Positions 23,647-34,073 of a DNA stretch of 64,000 bases are shown here, piece after piece; the first letter of the stretch is position 1, and each line of letters begins with the position of its first letter. Source of the DNA: Ottelia alismoides (lineage: Eukaryota; Streptophyta; Magnoliopsida; Alismatales; Hydrocharitaceae); assembly GCA_037367405.1 (NCBI GenBank), contig JAZKJV010009777.1, positions 93,358 through 157,357 of the forward strand, written 5' to 3'. Both the position numbers and the translations under genes were made by a program. The notes beneath the pieces are model-generated. The model was not told where the DNA came from. It did no database searches and worked only from the letters and a program-made list of their open reading frames with translations.

Positions 23647-24270
23647 CGGGGGACCTCGGGCCCTACGCCCGGCGGTCGAAGGCGGAGTGGCGGGGGCCCG
23701 GCGGAGGCTTGCTGCAGAGGAGCTTTAGTGGCGCGGTGTGGAGGTCCAGCCCCTCCTGGCGGAGCTGCGGTCGAGGTGCGCCTGGCTGTTGGTGGAGAGC
23801 ACCTGGACGGTGGCGGTGAAGCGAGTAGGCTGGCAGAGGCGGCGGAGGTCGGCCCCTCCTGGCGGGACGAAGGCGTTGCGGAGGAGCTCCAGGTACGGCG
23901 GAGTCGAAGAAGATGGCGTTGGCGGAGGAGCTCCAGGCGGAGGCGGATGGCCGGGGGGGGCGTAGCTTCGTGCGGAAGTTGAAGGTCGGAGACGATGGAG
24001 CGTCGAAGTCGATGAAGATGGTGAACGTCGTTGGCGTCGTCGTGGAGCGCGTCGGGGAAGACGACTGAGGTGTTGGTCGATGGCGAACTAGTAGGTCGTC
24101 GGCTCGACGGAGGTCCGGAGCTAGAGCAGGGGGGCCGCTAGCGGCGCTGCGACGACGTCGGAGAAGACGCCGGATCTCGCCGTGAAGGGGGTCACGCCGG
24201 GCTGTCACCACCGGCAGGGGAACCCAACTCCAGCTTCGGCGGATAAGGCTTCGGGGGGGTCGGCGATGGA

Positions 24271-24280
24271 GTATATATAG
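24271..24280 (-). promoter_or_regulatory. Probable TATA box of the R4 LTR promoter
   Basis: The minus strand reads CTATATATAC in a GC-rich region. The same motif is in the right LTR near 35905-35914. CACGTG motifs start 170 bp upstream on the minus strand. Confidence 0.6.
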
Positions 24281-24446
24281 GAGAGGGTTCGGCGAGATCG
24301 GCGAGGATGGCGGGGCCGGCGGTTGCGGAGGTTGGTTGGAGAGGTTGGCGGAGATAACGGAGGAGGTTGCGGGGCGAGAGGCGCGGGAGGTGGACGAAGG
24401 CCAGCGGCCGTTCGATCGGCCGCTGATCGAACGGTCGCGATCTTGA

Positions 24447-24609
24447 CACGTGGCCAAAGCTAAGGTCGAGTCACGTGCGGAGCACGTGCCTGGGAGGCAC
24501 GTGCGACGCACGTGCGTGGCTTTTTATTTTTATTTTTTTTTTAATAAAAACGATATAAAGAAAAGGCGAAAAATAGCTGACACGTGGCGGCCTCTGGGGC
24601 GGCCACGTG
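24447..24609. promoter_or_regulatory. G-box cluster upstream of the R4 TATA box
   Basis: Seven CACGTG motifs in 163 bp: 24447, 24472, 24483, 24498, 24509, 24581 and 24604. The pairs 24472/24483 and 24498/24509 are exactly 11 bp apart; 24581/24604 are the arms of an inverted repeat (GCTGACACGTGGC and its complement), 23 bp apart. CACGTG is the G-box bound by plant bZIP and bHLH factors. Matching sites in the right LTR are at 36080, 36105, 36116, 36131, 36142, 36212 and 36235. Function as an enhancer is inferred. Confidence 0.6.
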
Positions 24610-25476
24610 TCAGCACCAGAAAAATCCGCGAATAAATCCTTTGTAAAATCAATAAAAAATAGCAAATGACCTTGGATCGAAAAAGTTCCTTCACGAAAAA
24701 TGTTCGTCTCGACGAGATCTACAACTTTCATGAAGACGTCAAAGCCAAATTCGGTCAAATGTAAAAAGTGAATTTTTGGGGTATCCCATGTACATAGAAT
24801 ACCTTGATTTTTGGGTTTTCTAAATTTTTTGTCATTTTTTAAACAAGATAAAAATCCGGAAAAATAATGGAAAATCAAAGATAAATAAAAGAGACCTTAA
24901 TCTAATTTTTTTGGATTTTTATAAGTTAAGAAAATAAACACATAAAATACAGGTCAAAAAGCCGCGAAAATACAATGTACAAAAGAGGCCCAAAACCCAA
25001 CTTTCACATACGAGCTCCGATTCACTTGAACTTGGTCTTGTTTTGAAGGTAATTGAATGTGCATTAGTTCAAAAGTGAGTAGGATCAAATCGGACACTGG
25101 ATGGGGAAGATATGTGGCTTTTAGTCCGAAAATCCTGAAACTAGGGTTTGGGTTTTTGGTCCACTTAACAGGGTTAATGATTTTTTTGTATTTTTTATTT
25201 ATTCTTGTTAGTGACGTGTACACAGTGGAAGTGAGTTTGTGGTATGCGGCGACAGCATGAAGGAGTTAAAAATAGGGGAAGTTAGGCTATTTACAGGTCA
25301 ATTTTTGGCTTGGATTTTTGGCTTCTTACTTTATGCAGAAATTAATGCTAAAATGCAATTCTTATGCAATCATGCCTGAATGCTAATTATGTAGAATAAA
25401 TGCAGAAATGCAGTTGATTTTGAGGGACTTGAGCTTTAATTAATGAGACTTAGAATGGTGAATCCGAGATTCATCA

Positions 25477-25495
25477 TCCCCCTATACTTAAACCA
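25477..25495 (-). promoter_or_regulatory. R4 polypurine tract
   Basis: The minus strand reads TGGTTTAAGTATAGGGGGA, directly before the 3' LTR. It has the same core AAGTATAGGGGG as R1, R3 and R5. Confidence 0.82.
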
Positions 25496-26776
25496 TGCTC
25501 GTCCCTGTGCATCACAAATAAATGCCATGAAGTGAAATGAGACTGGGTTCCATACCAAGACCATGAACTGAAGGTGAAAGTGAAACTAAACTTGACCTTT
25601 GGATTAATAGTGTGGCGGAACTTCTGTGAGACTTAGAATTTCAAAATCAACAGCCCTCAAGTTCTACACATCATTGACACAGTTTCAACTCAGAAGTCAT
25701 CTTAGATCAATCCTCTTCCCAAAGTATACCCTATGAACATTAAATAACCGACTCATGTGTGTGAAGGGTTTTAGCTCTTCCCATTCAGAATGCCGGACTA
25801 CCATGCTCCTCTCCTCTCCAGTAACTCGTCCTCGGGGAGTCAGGTATTTCCTTCTAAGGTCTGTCGTGCTGTGTTCACAATCGAATGAGGGAGAAGATAG
25901 AAGAAAGAGAAAAGAACTGGAGGGTGGCCAGTGTAGTCACCTCTCCTTGTGGAGATGGCCAGTGTAGCCGAGTCTCCACCAAGATCTGCAGGTTTCTGAA
26001 GCTTGGACCTTTTTGGTCGGATTTTTATTTGGTAGAATGCTTCTATGTATTTGGAATTTTTGGTGGTTCTGCTTGGATCTTGTTGTGCCCCTACGGATAT
26101 AGCATCTTTTGTTCCGTACATTTTTTGGGGTCTTAGAAAAATTGTGCCCAGCCGTCCATCCCTTTTCCGAAGCTTTATTTCAACCCGTACTCCGGTCTTT
26201 AGATTTCCACGCTACCAGAAAAGAGACTCACACAGTCTTCCAACATCCCGTTTGGGTTGAGCTAAGTGCATAGTGCGAGAGTGCGAATTAATTCCCTATT
26301 CCAGAGTTGTACCCAGAATGAAGAGACCAGGTTAGACACTAAGAGTCAAACGCTGCACATTGTCATGTGGAACTTAAAGAATTAAGTCACAAAGACCTGA
26401 AGCTCTTAAAATCCTATTTCTCGGTGAAGTTCCTCTGAAAATTAGGTGGATTAAGGTCAAGCCCAGACCACTCTCGGTTTCGGCTCATAACTTGGTTCAG
26501 AACCCAATGACTTTTCACAGATGCAAGTGCATGTGATGTTGGATGGAGTGCAGGTGCGTGAAATGCAGACACTTTTTTTTTTATGCAAGGGATTTTTTTT
26601 ATGCAGAAAATGGAATAAGAAGCCTCTTTTTCATTCATTTTTTTTTCAGAAAATTAGGGCAAGTCAGTGTTCTTCTTTCTCTTTTTTTTTTCAGTTAGTA
26701 CCCACCCCGTAAATACATATAGACTTACGCGAAAGTACGAGATATGGGTAAAATATATACAAAGTATATATACAGA
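25496..26776 (-). other. R4 non-coding spacer
   Basis: No supported coding frame. It shares blocks with the R1 and R3 spacers (for example AAAGAATTAAGTCAC at about 26376 and GTGGATTAAGGTC at about 26446). T-runs at 26570-26700 sit at the place of the A/T-rich tract seen in R1, R3 and R5. Confidence 0.55.
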
Positions 26777-27083
26777 CCCCCCTATACTTAGCGAGTGCTG
26801 TGTCCTCAGAGCACAAGAAGCGTAAAGAAGACATAGCTCGGGCTAAGCGTAAGAGAGTGAGAAAAAAGAAAGAAAAACGAAAAGAAGAAAAAGAATGAAA
26901 AGAAAAGCGGTCAGGAAATGAGGAGAGTATATACGGGTGGATGTCGGTTCCCCCTATACTTAGGCTCTGGACAGCCTAAGTATGGAAGAAGGGTGGAAAT
27001 GGAGCGATTAGGAGTCAGGAGAAGAATGATATATACAGATGGCATCGGTCCCCCCCTATACTTAGGCCTTGGCCTAAGTAGAG
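26777..27083 (-). repeat. R4 array of three hairpin/polypurine modules
   Basis: Minus-strand modules: 26777-26852 (long imperfect arms), 26950-26985 (13-base arms CTATACTTAGGCT with a 6-base loop, one mismatch) and 27050-27083 (arms meeting almost without a loop at GGCCTTGGCC). Each runs into a G tract. They are kept although R4 has no polymerase genes. Confidence 0.75.
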
Positions 27084-27139
27084 GAAGAAGCTATACAAGG
27101 AGACCAATGTGGTCGGGAGGGAGGGTGGGTAGCCGATGA

Positions 27140-27835
27140 TTAAGGCAGTTTTCGGCTGATCTTTTTATGAGCCTGTGGTGGGAGATCGTAGTGATGAGTC
27201 GGCGATGAGGCATATGATTCCCCACTACAATCAGTGTCATCCTCAGAAAAATCATGATGGATAATAGATGAAGTGTTTGAGTCAGATGAAAGATATCCAT
27301 CATCAGAGTTATCCTCAGAGGAGTAGTATTTGAAAGTGGGCATACTCCAAGTATTATGGTCTTTTTGTTTTTTCAATTGTTTTCTCAGAATTCGTTCCTT
27401 CTTGGGGTCAATCAGTTTGTCCTCGGATGAATGCTCAGAAGCACCGGTCTCAGTCAGCTCATACGAAAGAATTCCAGTGTACTTGAAGAATGCAGGAGCA
27501 TCAGCTTTGGATGAGTAGTAGTTAGGAACGGGAGTTGTCCAACGCGGATTGAATTTTGGATCCTTACGAAGAAATGGCTTTAGGGCTGCCGAACAGACTT
27601 CACTCATGTAAACCATCTTTTCTGGACCTGATGAGGGATCATCAACTGATTCCTCTTCCGAAAGGTCAAAGGTGACTTTCTTTTTATTTCGTCGTGAAGG
27701 TGTCGGTTCACTTGAGTATCCAGATGAATAGCCATTGAAATTCTCCTTGGTTGGTGCTTGGTCGGCGTGCTCGTTCTTAGTCTCTCGAATGTTTGAGCAC
27801 TCTCGATTTGGGATGATTTGTTCAAGATATTCAGA
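27140..27835 (-). CDS. R4 second open frame, +1 relative to the first, acidic/Ser-rich protein
   Basis: Follows the first frame directly in the +1 phase: open from the end of that frame (27835) for about 231 codons to a stop at 27140, just before the hairpin modules. No known domain. It has a basic patch (RRNKKKVTF), a central part with FLRKDPKFNPRW, and an acidic C-terminal half (SEDNSDDGYLSSDS). The motif W-[ST]-x-P-x3-YYSS occurs twice. Position and acidity match the protease-to-RT linker of R3 and R5, so it may be a descendant of that linker. The first ATG in this frame is at 27616, so translation would need either frameshifting from the first frame or internal initiation. It may equally be the tail of one ancestral frame after a 1-base change. 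Confidence 0.5.
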   Translation of the reverse strand, partial: SEYLEQIIPNRECSNIRETKNEHADQAPTKENFNGYSSGYSSEPTPSRRNKKKVTFDLSEEESVDDPSSGPEKMVYMSEVCSAALKPFLRKDPKFNPRWTTPVPNYYSSKADAPAFFKYTGILSYELTETGASEHSSEDKLIDPKKERILRKQLKKQKDHNTWSMPTFKYYSSEDNSDDGYLSSDSNTSSIIHHDFSEDDTDCSGESYASSPTHHYDLPPQAHKKISRKLP

Positions 27836-29486
27836 GAATGTTGCTCCAGGGTGTGACCATGCATGTCTCAGGATCGTAGTAGAAAGATTTATCTATTTTG
27901 AGATCCTTGGGGATTTGAATATTGAGGAGATTTTCTAAACCAATAGTCTCATCAACAACGGCTATCTCAGGTGTGGTTGCGGGGTAGGGCTCTTCTACCG
28001 CTTCATGGTTACGGTTGTTGGGGATTTCGTGGGTTGCCTCAGAAGATCGTGGTTCCTCAAAGATAGGGTCAGATTTAAGTGCTTCCAGTGCTGTGAAATT
28101 GATTTCCCGAGTCTCACAATCGATACTCGCCTTGGCCAATGCCAAGAATGGCTTTCCGAGAATGATTGGAGACTGGGTAAATTCTCCTTGATGTTCGATA
28201 TCAATGATCGTGAATTCTACTTTGAGCGGAGCACCTTGGAATTTCATGATGACAGAAATAATTCCTCTCGGCCGCTTTATCGATCGGTCCGCTAATTGTA
28301 CAATCTCTCGTATCTTCCGAATCGGTCCGAGTTTGAGTTCATGGAATACAGAGGTCGGGAGGATATTAATTGGTGAATCATCATCAATCCGAGCATGGGT
28401 GAAAATTGTGTCTTTGATTTTGCAGTCAAATCTGGGCAACCGCTTTACTATGCGGCTCTTGGTTTTTCTCCTCAACACCAAGGAGGAGGCCATTGACAGG
28501 ATATGTCTTTCAGTCTTTGTTCGTATTCTGCCCGACTTTTTGTTCATTAATTTATCTGTTATAAATCTTTTAAGGTCGGGGAAGTGTTCAATGGCCTGTA
28601 TAAAGGGAAGTTCAAATATCAAGCATTTTTCCAGTGCTTCCCGTATAGTCGGATCCAAATTTCGCAGATCATCTTCAGTTTTAATTTTTATGAAATTTTC
28701 TGAATTTTCAATTTTTTTGTGATTTTCAAATATTTCCATTTTTTTGATATTTTCTGGGTGGTGTGGGGGTGTGGGGTGTTCTTCAGATGAAGAGGGGCTC
28801 TGGTGTTCAGGGTGAGGGTCATAATCATTTTCAGAATTGTCCATAGGTCCCTGAATATCCTCAGAATTTTCAATCTCAGATCCAATAATTTCCTCATTCA
28901 TTTTACTGTCCGAACCACCATAGAATGCGATGAATCGATCGGTAAATTTTTGAAATCTCTCCTCTATTGAATTGAATTTCTTATTCATCCTCGAAATATC
29001 CTCCTCAAGATTTGGTTCATGATTAATTATGGGAGCAGTAGGTGTATGTTCGATAATTTCATCTTCCCTTTTTCTCTTTGTGCTGAGAGGAGAGCTTCTT
29101 GGAATATCCGAAATATGCTCATTATTTTCTGAAAATTTCTCCTCAAAAATAATGGAAGGAGGCTGCTCATAAGGTTCAGACATGTGGAGTTGATCCGAGT
29201 AAAATTTATTTCTTTGATCATGAGTGGTCGGATCTTGGTATGGTGGATCATGTCTGAAGAAGGGGTTGTCGTTCATGAAGCCTATCAAATTGGTGAAAAG
29301 AGATGGTGGTTGAGAGTTTCTTGGAGGAGGTGTTTTGGGTCTAACCGACACGAATTCATTTTCATAGTATAATTTCGATGGGTGTTCCGTCATTTTTGAG
29401 AGGAATGGGGGGTTAGATCTGTGAGAGTATTTGGACAAGAATTCCATTATGAGGTTCGAATCAAGATAGGGAAGAGGTGATAGCAC
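27831..29486 (-). CDS. R4 long open frame: gag C-terminal/protease-like protein without polymerase
   Basis: 551 codons. Residues about 1-140 are Pro-rich and unrecognised (no retrotransposon gag domain). Residues about 165-200 may form a coiled coil (ISRMNKKFNSIEERFQKFTD). Residues about 200-290 are acidic with repeated ENSE/NSEN. From about 290 it matches the Athila gag-protease junction (LPFIQAIEHFPDLKRFITD), then a retropepsin-like fold: ARIDDDSPINILP, VQLADRSIKRPRGI, SPIILGKPFLALAKASIDC. The active-site DSG/DTG is DDD: the aspartate may be kept but the glycine is lost, so activity is doubtful. Start chosen at the first ATG after the leader. The frame is intact in a young element lacking pol, so it was probably translated recently. 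Confidence 0.7.
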   Translation of the reverse strand: MLSPLPYLDSNLIMEFLSKYSHRSNPPFLSKMTEHPSKLYYENEFVSVRPKTPPPRNSQPPSLFTNLIGFMNDNPFFRHDPPYQDPTTHDQRNKFYSDQLHMSEPYEQPPSIIFEEKFSENNEHISDIPRSSPLSTKRKREDEIIEHTPTAPIINHEPNLEEDISRMNKKFNSIEERFQKFTDRFIAFYGGSDSKMNEEIIGSEIENSEDIQGPMDNSENDYDPHPEHQSPSSSEEHPTPPHHPENIKKMEIFENHKKIENSENFIKIKTEDDLRNLDPTIREALEKCLIFELPFIQAIEHFPDLKRFITDKLMNKKSGRIRTKTERHILSMASSLVLRRKTKSRIVKRLPRFDCKIKDTIFTHARIDDDSPINILPTSVFHELKLGPIRKIREIVQLADRSIKRPRGIISVIMKFQGAPLKVEFTIIDIEHQGEFTQSPIILGKPFLALAKASIDCETREINFTALEALKSDPIFEEPRSSEATHEIPNNRNHEAVEEPYPATTPEIAVVDETIGLENLLNIQIPKDLKIDKSFYYDPETCMVTPWSNIL

Positions 29487-30676
29487 GGGATAGTCAAGAG
29501 AATTTTTATCGAATGTGCGGCTATTGATCTTGAAGTCGGTTCACGCACACCAATGCAAACACAATTCAAACCCCGGGTTCACCAACTCACACAATGAAGC
29601 CGTAAGAGTTCGGCTATTATCTTTTCAATTTTAGTTGGTGATAAATTCAATCTTGCAAGCCGTTTACGCGAGCTGTTTAGGTTTGGAGCTGGGCTCTATC
29701 CTAGTGTACGTCTCTCTCCTCGCTGCAAGATAAATCAAACAATGCCGGGGTTGCTCTCCCGCAGAAATTCTTGATTTTATGAATTTTTAGATCGGCTATA
29801 GTTAGCAGTCCCAGTTTTATTAAGGCGATCACTGTAGAATTTAGGTGAACACAAATTCACGTCTACCGTCCAGCCCCAATTTCCTTTAACTTATGTGATA
29901 AAACAAGAGAGAGGAATTCGGGAAAAGCCGATGCACGTGGAAAACGATGATGAATGCTCAGTTAGAAGACTTACAGTGCCTCCTCGCAATCTCCATGTGG
30001 GATGCAATACAGAATTGAAAATTTACACTAAATGCGTGCAAGCCGATGAAAACCGCACCTAAGCAGAAAGTTCTATTAGCGGGAAGAATTGAGTTGAATT
30101 TGGCTAAGTTGAACGATCTAATGTGCGTCTCAGTTAAAGTGCAGTGTGGCTTAAGATCCTACGAGCACAATCAGAAATAAAAATTGCTCTAAGAGCCGTA
30201 TGTGCAGGTCTATCCTAATCGCCACTCAAGTCGGGCCCCACCCTCTCCGGAGAGTGAAACAGGCCACGACACACCACAAATAAAGTTCAATGTTCTTGTA
30301 CACACGCGAGAGTCCAAACGGACACCGCTATAAATGAGCAGAAAATAAAAATGCGGAAATTAAAAACCTAGACTCTACTCTCTCTCACGACTCGACTCGA
30401 TCTTAATTTAATTGCGGTTTCTTCGGGTGTCGGTGAAGATGCGTCGGTTCCTTGAAAAACCGCTCCACGTGCGCCGGGTACCTCGCAAGAAAAATAAGAG
30501 AGAGAATGTAAGAGAGTGACTCAAAAATAAATGAAAACTAAAATAAATGAAAGAAATGCTGAAAAATAAATACAAGAAATAAAATGGGATTTACAATGAA
30601 AAATTCGGGGGTCAGACTACCCGAATTCGGAAAACCGAACAAAAATTTTCAAAACAAAAAAACTAAGCCGTTTGCC
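29487..30676 (-). other. R4 leader (complete interior)
   Basis: Untranslated region between primer site and first open frame. On the minus strand it holds a block shared with the R2 leader: GCATCCCACATGGAGA (29991-30006) then CTGTAAGT (29967-29974). A second copy of the leader is at 32884-34073. Confidence 0.65.
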
Positions 30677-30694
30677 TCCCCGGCAACGGCGCCA
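30677..30694 (-). promoter_or_regulatory. R4 primer-binding site, inner copy
   Basis: The minus strand reads TGGCGCCGTTGCCGGGGA, two bases after the end of the middle LTR. Confidence 0.88.
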
Positions 30695-30696
30695 TA

Positions 30697-32252
30697 TGAC
30701 GAGCCCGGAAAAGCCGCGATAAGAAATCGTTTTTATCGATCGTGCGTGAAAATAAATATGTCGTTCGTTGTAGGCGGCGATTCGGAAACAATCAAGAAAT
30801 AACCACAAAATAATGATTCAATTTTAATCTCGTGGTTTATGTTTATTTTACTTGGGCAAGTCCCAAGGTCGATCACAAGGAGGCAAAGGAACAACCTAGA
30901 TTAATGTCTATCCAATTTTTAATTCGGTTTTCAAGGCGGTATTTTTTTTGGAATTTTTCAATGCAATATGAGATGCACAATGCAAATTCGGCCTACTTTA
31001 GGGACTAAAATGTAAAATACGTTTAAACGGTGTCCGAAAATTACGAAACTTGGCCGAGATGTAAAAAATGATGGAATAAGTGCACAGTAATTTTTTTGGA
31101 ATTTTTAGATGCAAAATGAATTTTTTACGAATTGTTGAATGCAAACAAATTAATTTTCAATATCTAATTTTAATAAATATTAAACCTACGTTTTTTCGAG
31201 AACTAAAAATATCTAAGGTCTATCACTAGGTGATGGATCCCCGAAAAATCCTAGATCACAAAAATGTGGGGTCTAATACCTATTAAAAATCAAACATTGA
31301 AATGCACAAAATGATTTTTACAGGGCAAATAATGCATGCAAATACAATGATTTTTGGGCACAATGTTAATCAAAGAAATCTCTACAAAATGTGATTTTTG
31401 GGGAATTTTTTAAGCAACGGTTAATTAACTATGAATTTCCGAGCACAGATTGGGTAAAATATCTCAATTTCCACAAAACAATTATTTATTAATTAACCGT
31501 CTGTCACAAAAATACCCACAATATGTCAAAGTGTAGAGAATTAATTAACCAACATCATGCTATTTTTGGATTAATAAAATAATGTAGAGAGAAGGTCCAA
31601 AACTAAGGGGGAACACAGGGGGGTAATTGCAATAAATATAAATAACTAAATAAAAATAAAAATGCAGACGGGGACCTATATGTAATTACCAGTAGTTCGA
31701 GGGTCTTTATTGCAATTTTCATAGAGAGGCACGTGCCCAGCACGTGCCCTCTGATCTTGAACTGGAATGGAAATAAGGGAACCTCGGAGGGGCTGTCTGC
31801 AATTTACCCAACGTCACGTGCAAGGCACGTGACTTGGGGCGGAGTGCTGAGGAAGTTTCCCCACGCACGTGCGGAGCACGTGCGGGGGACCTCGGGCCCT
31901 ACGCCCGGCGGTCGAAGGCGGAGTGGCGGGGGCCCGGCGGAGGCTTGCTGCAGAGGAGCTTTAGTGGCGCGGTGTGGAGGTCCAGCCCCTCCTGGCGGAG
32001 CTGCGGTCGAGGTGCGCCTGGCTGTTGGTGGAGAGCACCTGGACGGTGGCGGTGAAGCGAGTAGGCTGGCGGAGGCGGCGGAGGTCGGCCCCTCCTGGCG
32101 GGACGAAGGCGTTGCGGAGGAGCTCCAGGTACGGCGGAGTCGAAGAAGATGGCGTTGGCGGAGGAGCTCCAGGCGGAGGCGGATGGCCGGGGGGGGCGTA
32201 GCTTCGTGCGGAAGTTGAAGGTCGGAGACGATGGAGCGTCGAAGTCGATGAA
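30697..32252 (-). repeat. R4 middle LTR, truncated
   Basis: Matches the first 1556 bases (plus-strand order) of the outer LTRs, then stops inside the GC-rich part. Beyond it the sequence jumps to the R4 interior (equivalent of 28851 onward). The junction has a shared TGAA at 32248-32252. The TATA box and upstream promoter are missing. Single-base differences match sometimes the left and sometimes the right LTR. Confidence 0.9.
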
Positions 32253-32883
32253 TATCCTCAGAATTTTCAATCTCAGATCCAATAATTTCCTCATTCATTT
32301 TACTGTCCGAACCACCATAGAATGCGATGAATCGATCGGTAAATTTTTGAAATCTCTCCTCTATTGAATTGAATTTCTTATTCATCCTCGAAATATCCTC
32401 CTCAAGATTTGGTTCATGATTAATTATGGGAGCAGTAGGTGTATGTTCGATAATTTCATCTTCCCTTTTTCTCTTTGTGCTGAGAGGAGAGCTTCTTGGA
32501 ATATCCGAAATATGCTCATTATTTTCTGAAAATTTCTCCTCAAAAATAATGGAAGGAGGCTGCTCATAAGGTTCAGACATGTGGAGTTGATCCGAGTAAA
32601 ATTTATTTCTTTGATCATGAGTGGTCGGATCTTGGTATGGTGGATCATGTCTGAAGAAGGGGTTGTCGTTCATGAAGCCTATCAAATTGGTGAAAAGAGA
32701 TGGTGGTTGAGAGTTTCTTGGAGGAGGTGTTTTGGGTCTAACCGACACGAATTCATTTTCATAGTATAATTTCGATGGGTGTTCCGTCATTTTTGAGAGG
32801 AATGGGGGGTTAGATCTGTGAGAGTATTTGGACAAGAATTCCATTATGAGGTTCGAATCAAGATAGGGAAGAGATGATAGCAC
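32249..32883 (-). pseudogene. Truncated second copy of the R4 long open frame
   Basis: First 211 or so codons of the frame at 27831-29486, starting at the equivalent ATG (32883) and nearly identical. It is cut at the junction with the middle LTR; beyond it the frame stays open by chance into LTR sequence down to 31804, giving a 359-codon chimera. The protease-like part is absent. Confidence 0.85.
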
Positions 32884-34073
32884 GGGATAGTCAAGAGAAT
32901 TTTTATCGAATGTGCGGCTATTGATCTTGAAGTCGGTTCACGCACACCAATGCAAACACAATTCAAACCCCGGGTTCACCAACTCACACAATGAAGCCGT
33001 AAGAGTTCGACTATTATCTTTTCAATTTTAGTTGGTGATAAATTCAATCTTGCAAGCCGTTTACGCGAGCTGTTTAGGTTTGGAGCTGGGCTCTATCCTA
33101 GTGTACGTCTCTCTCCTCGCTGCAAGATAAATCAAACAATGCCGGGGTTGCTCTCCCGCAGAAATTCTTGATTTTATGAATTTTTAGATCGGCTATAGTT
33201 AGCAGTCCCAGTTTTATTAAGGCGATCACTGTAGAATTTAGGTGAACACAAATTCACGTCTACCGTCCAGTCCTAATTTCCTTTAACTTATGTGATAAAA
33301 TAAGAGAGAGGAATTCGAGAAAAGCCGATGCACGTGGAAAACGATGATGAATGCTCAGTTAGAAGACTTACAGTGCCTCCTCGCAATCTCCATGTGGGAT
33401 GCAATACAGAATTGAAAATTTACACTAAATGCGTGCAAGCCGATGAAAACCGCACCTAAGCAGAAAGTTCTATTAGCGGGAAGAATTGAGTTGAATTTGG
33501 CTAAGTTGAACGATCTAATGTGCGTCTCAGTTAAAGTGCAGTGTGGCTTAAGATCCTACGAGCACAATCAGAAATAAAAATTGCTCTAAGAGCCGTATGT
33601 GCAGGTCTATCCTAATCGCCACTCAAGTCGGGCCCCACCCTCTCCGGAGAGTGAAACAGGCCACGACACACCACAAATAAAGTTCAATGTTCTTGTACAC
33701 ACGCGAGAGTCCAAACGGACACCGCTATAAATGAGCAGAAAATAAAAATGCGGAAATTAAAAACCTAGACTCTACTCTCTCTCACGACTCGACTCGATCT
33801 TAATTTAATTGCGGTTTCTTCGGGTGTCGGTGAAGATGCGTCGGTTCCTTGAAAAACTGCTCCACGTGCGCCGGGTACCTCGCAAGAAAAATAAGAGAGA
33901 GAATGTAAGAGAGTGACTCAAAAATAAATGAAAACTAAAATAAATGAAAGAAATGCTGAAAAATAAATACAAGAAATAAAATGGGATTTACAATGAAAAA
34001 TTCGGGGGTCAGACTACCCGAATTCGGAAAACCGAACAAAAATTTTCAAAACAAAAAAACTAAGCCGTTTGCC
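32884..34073 (-). other. Second copy of the R4 leader
   Basis: Near-identical to 29487-30676, with a handful of differences, mostly transitions. It contains the second copy of the GCATCCCACATGGAGA / CTGTAAGT block (about 33364-33403). Confidence 0.85.

Larger units (their letters stand above)
22460..25476 (-). repeat. R4 3' LTR (left copy)
   Basis: 3017 bp. The minus strand begins TGATGAATCTCGGATTCACC and ends GGGCTCGTCA. A promoter region (TATA at 24271) divides an AT-rich upstream part with CACGTG motifs from a GC-rich downstream part (23480-24270). Open frames in the GC-rich part on either strand (for example 23497-23982 plus, 23663-24511 minus) recur in the other LTRs by copying and show no known domain. 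Confidence 0.93.

Noticed and set aside
23497..23982. 161-codon frame on the plus strand, repeated at 31733-32218 and 35130-35615
   Set aside because: Lies in the GC-rich part of the R4 LTR, antisense to the element. Its three copies are just LTR copies, composition is low-complexity, and no family is recognisable.
23663..24511. 282-codon minus-strand frame in the R4 LTR, repeated at 35296-36144
   Set aside because: Pro/Arg/Ser-rich translation of GC-rich LTR sequence, crossing the TATA box; repeated only because the LTRs are copies.
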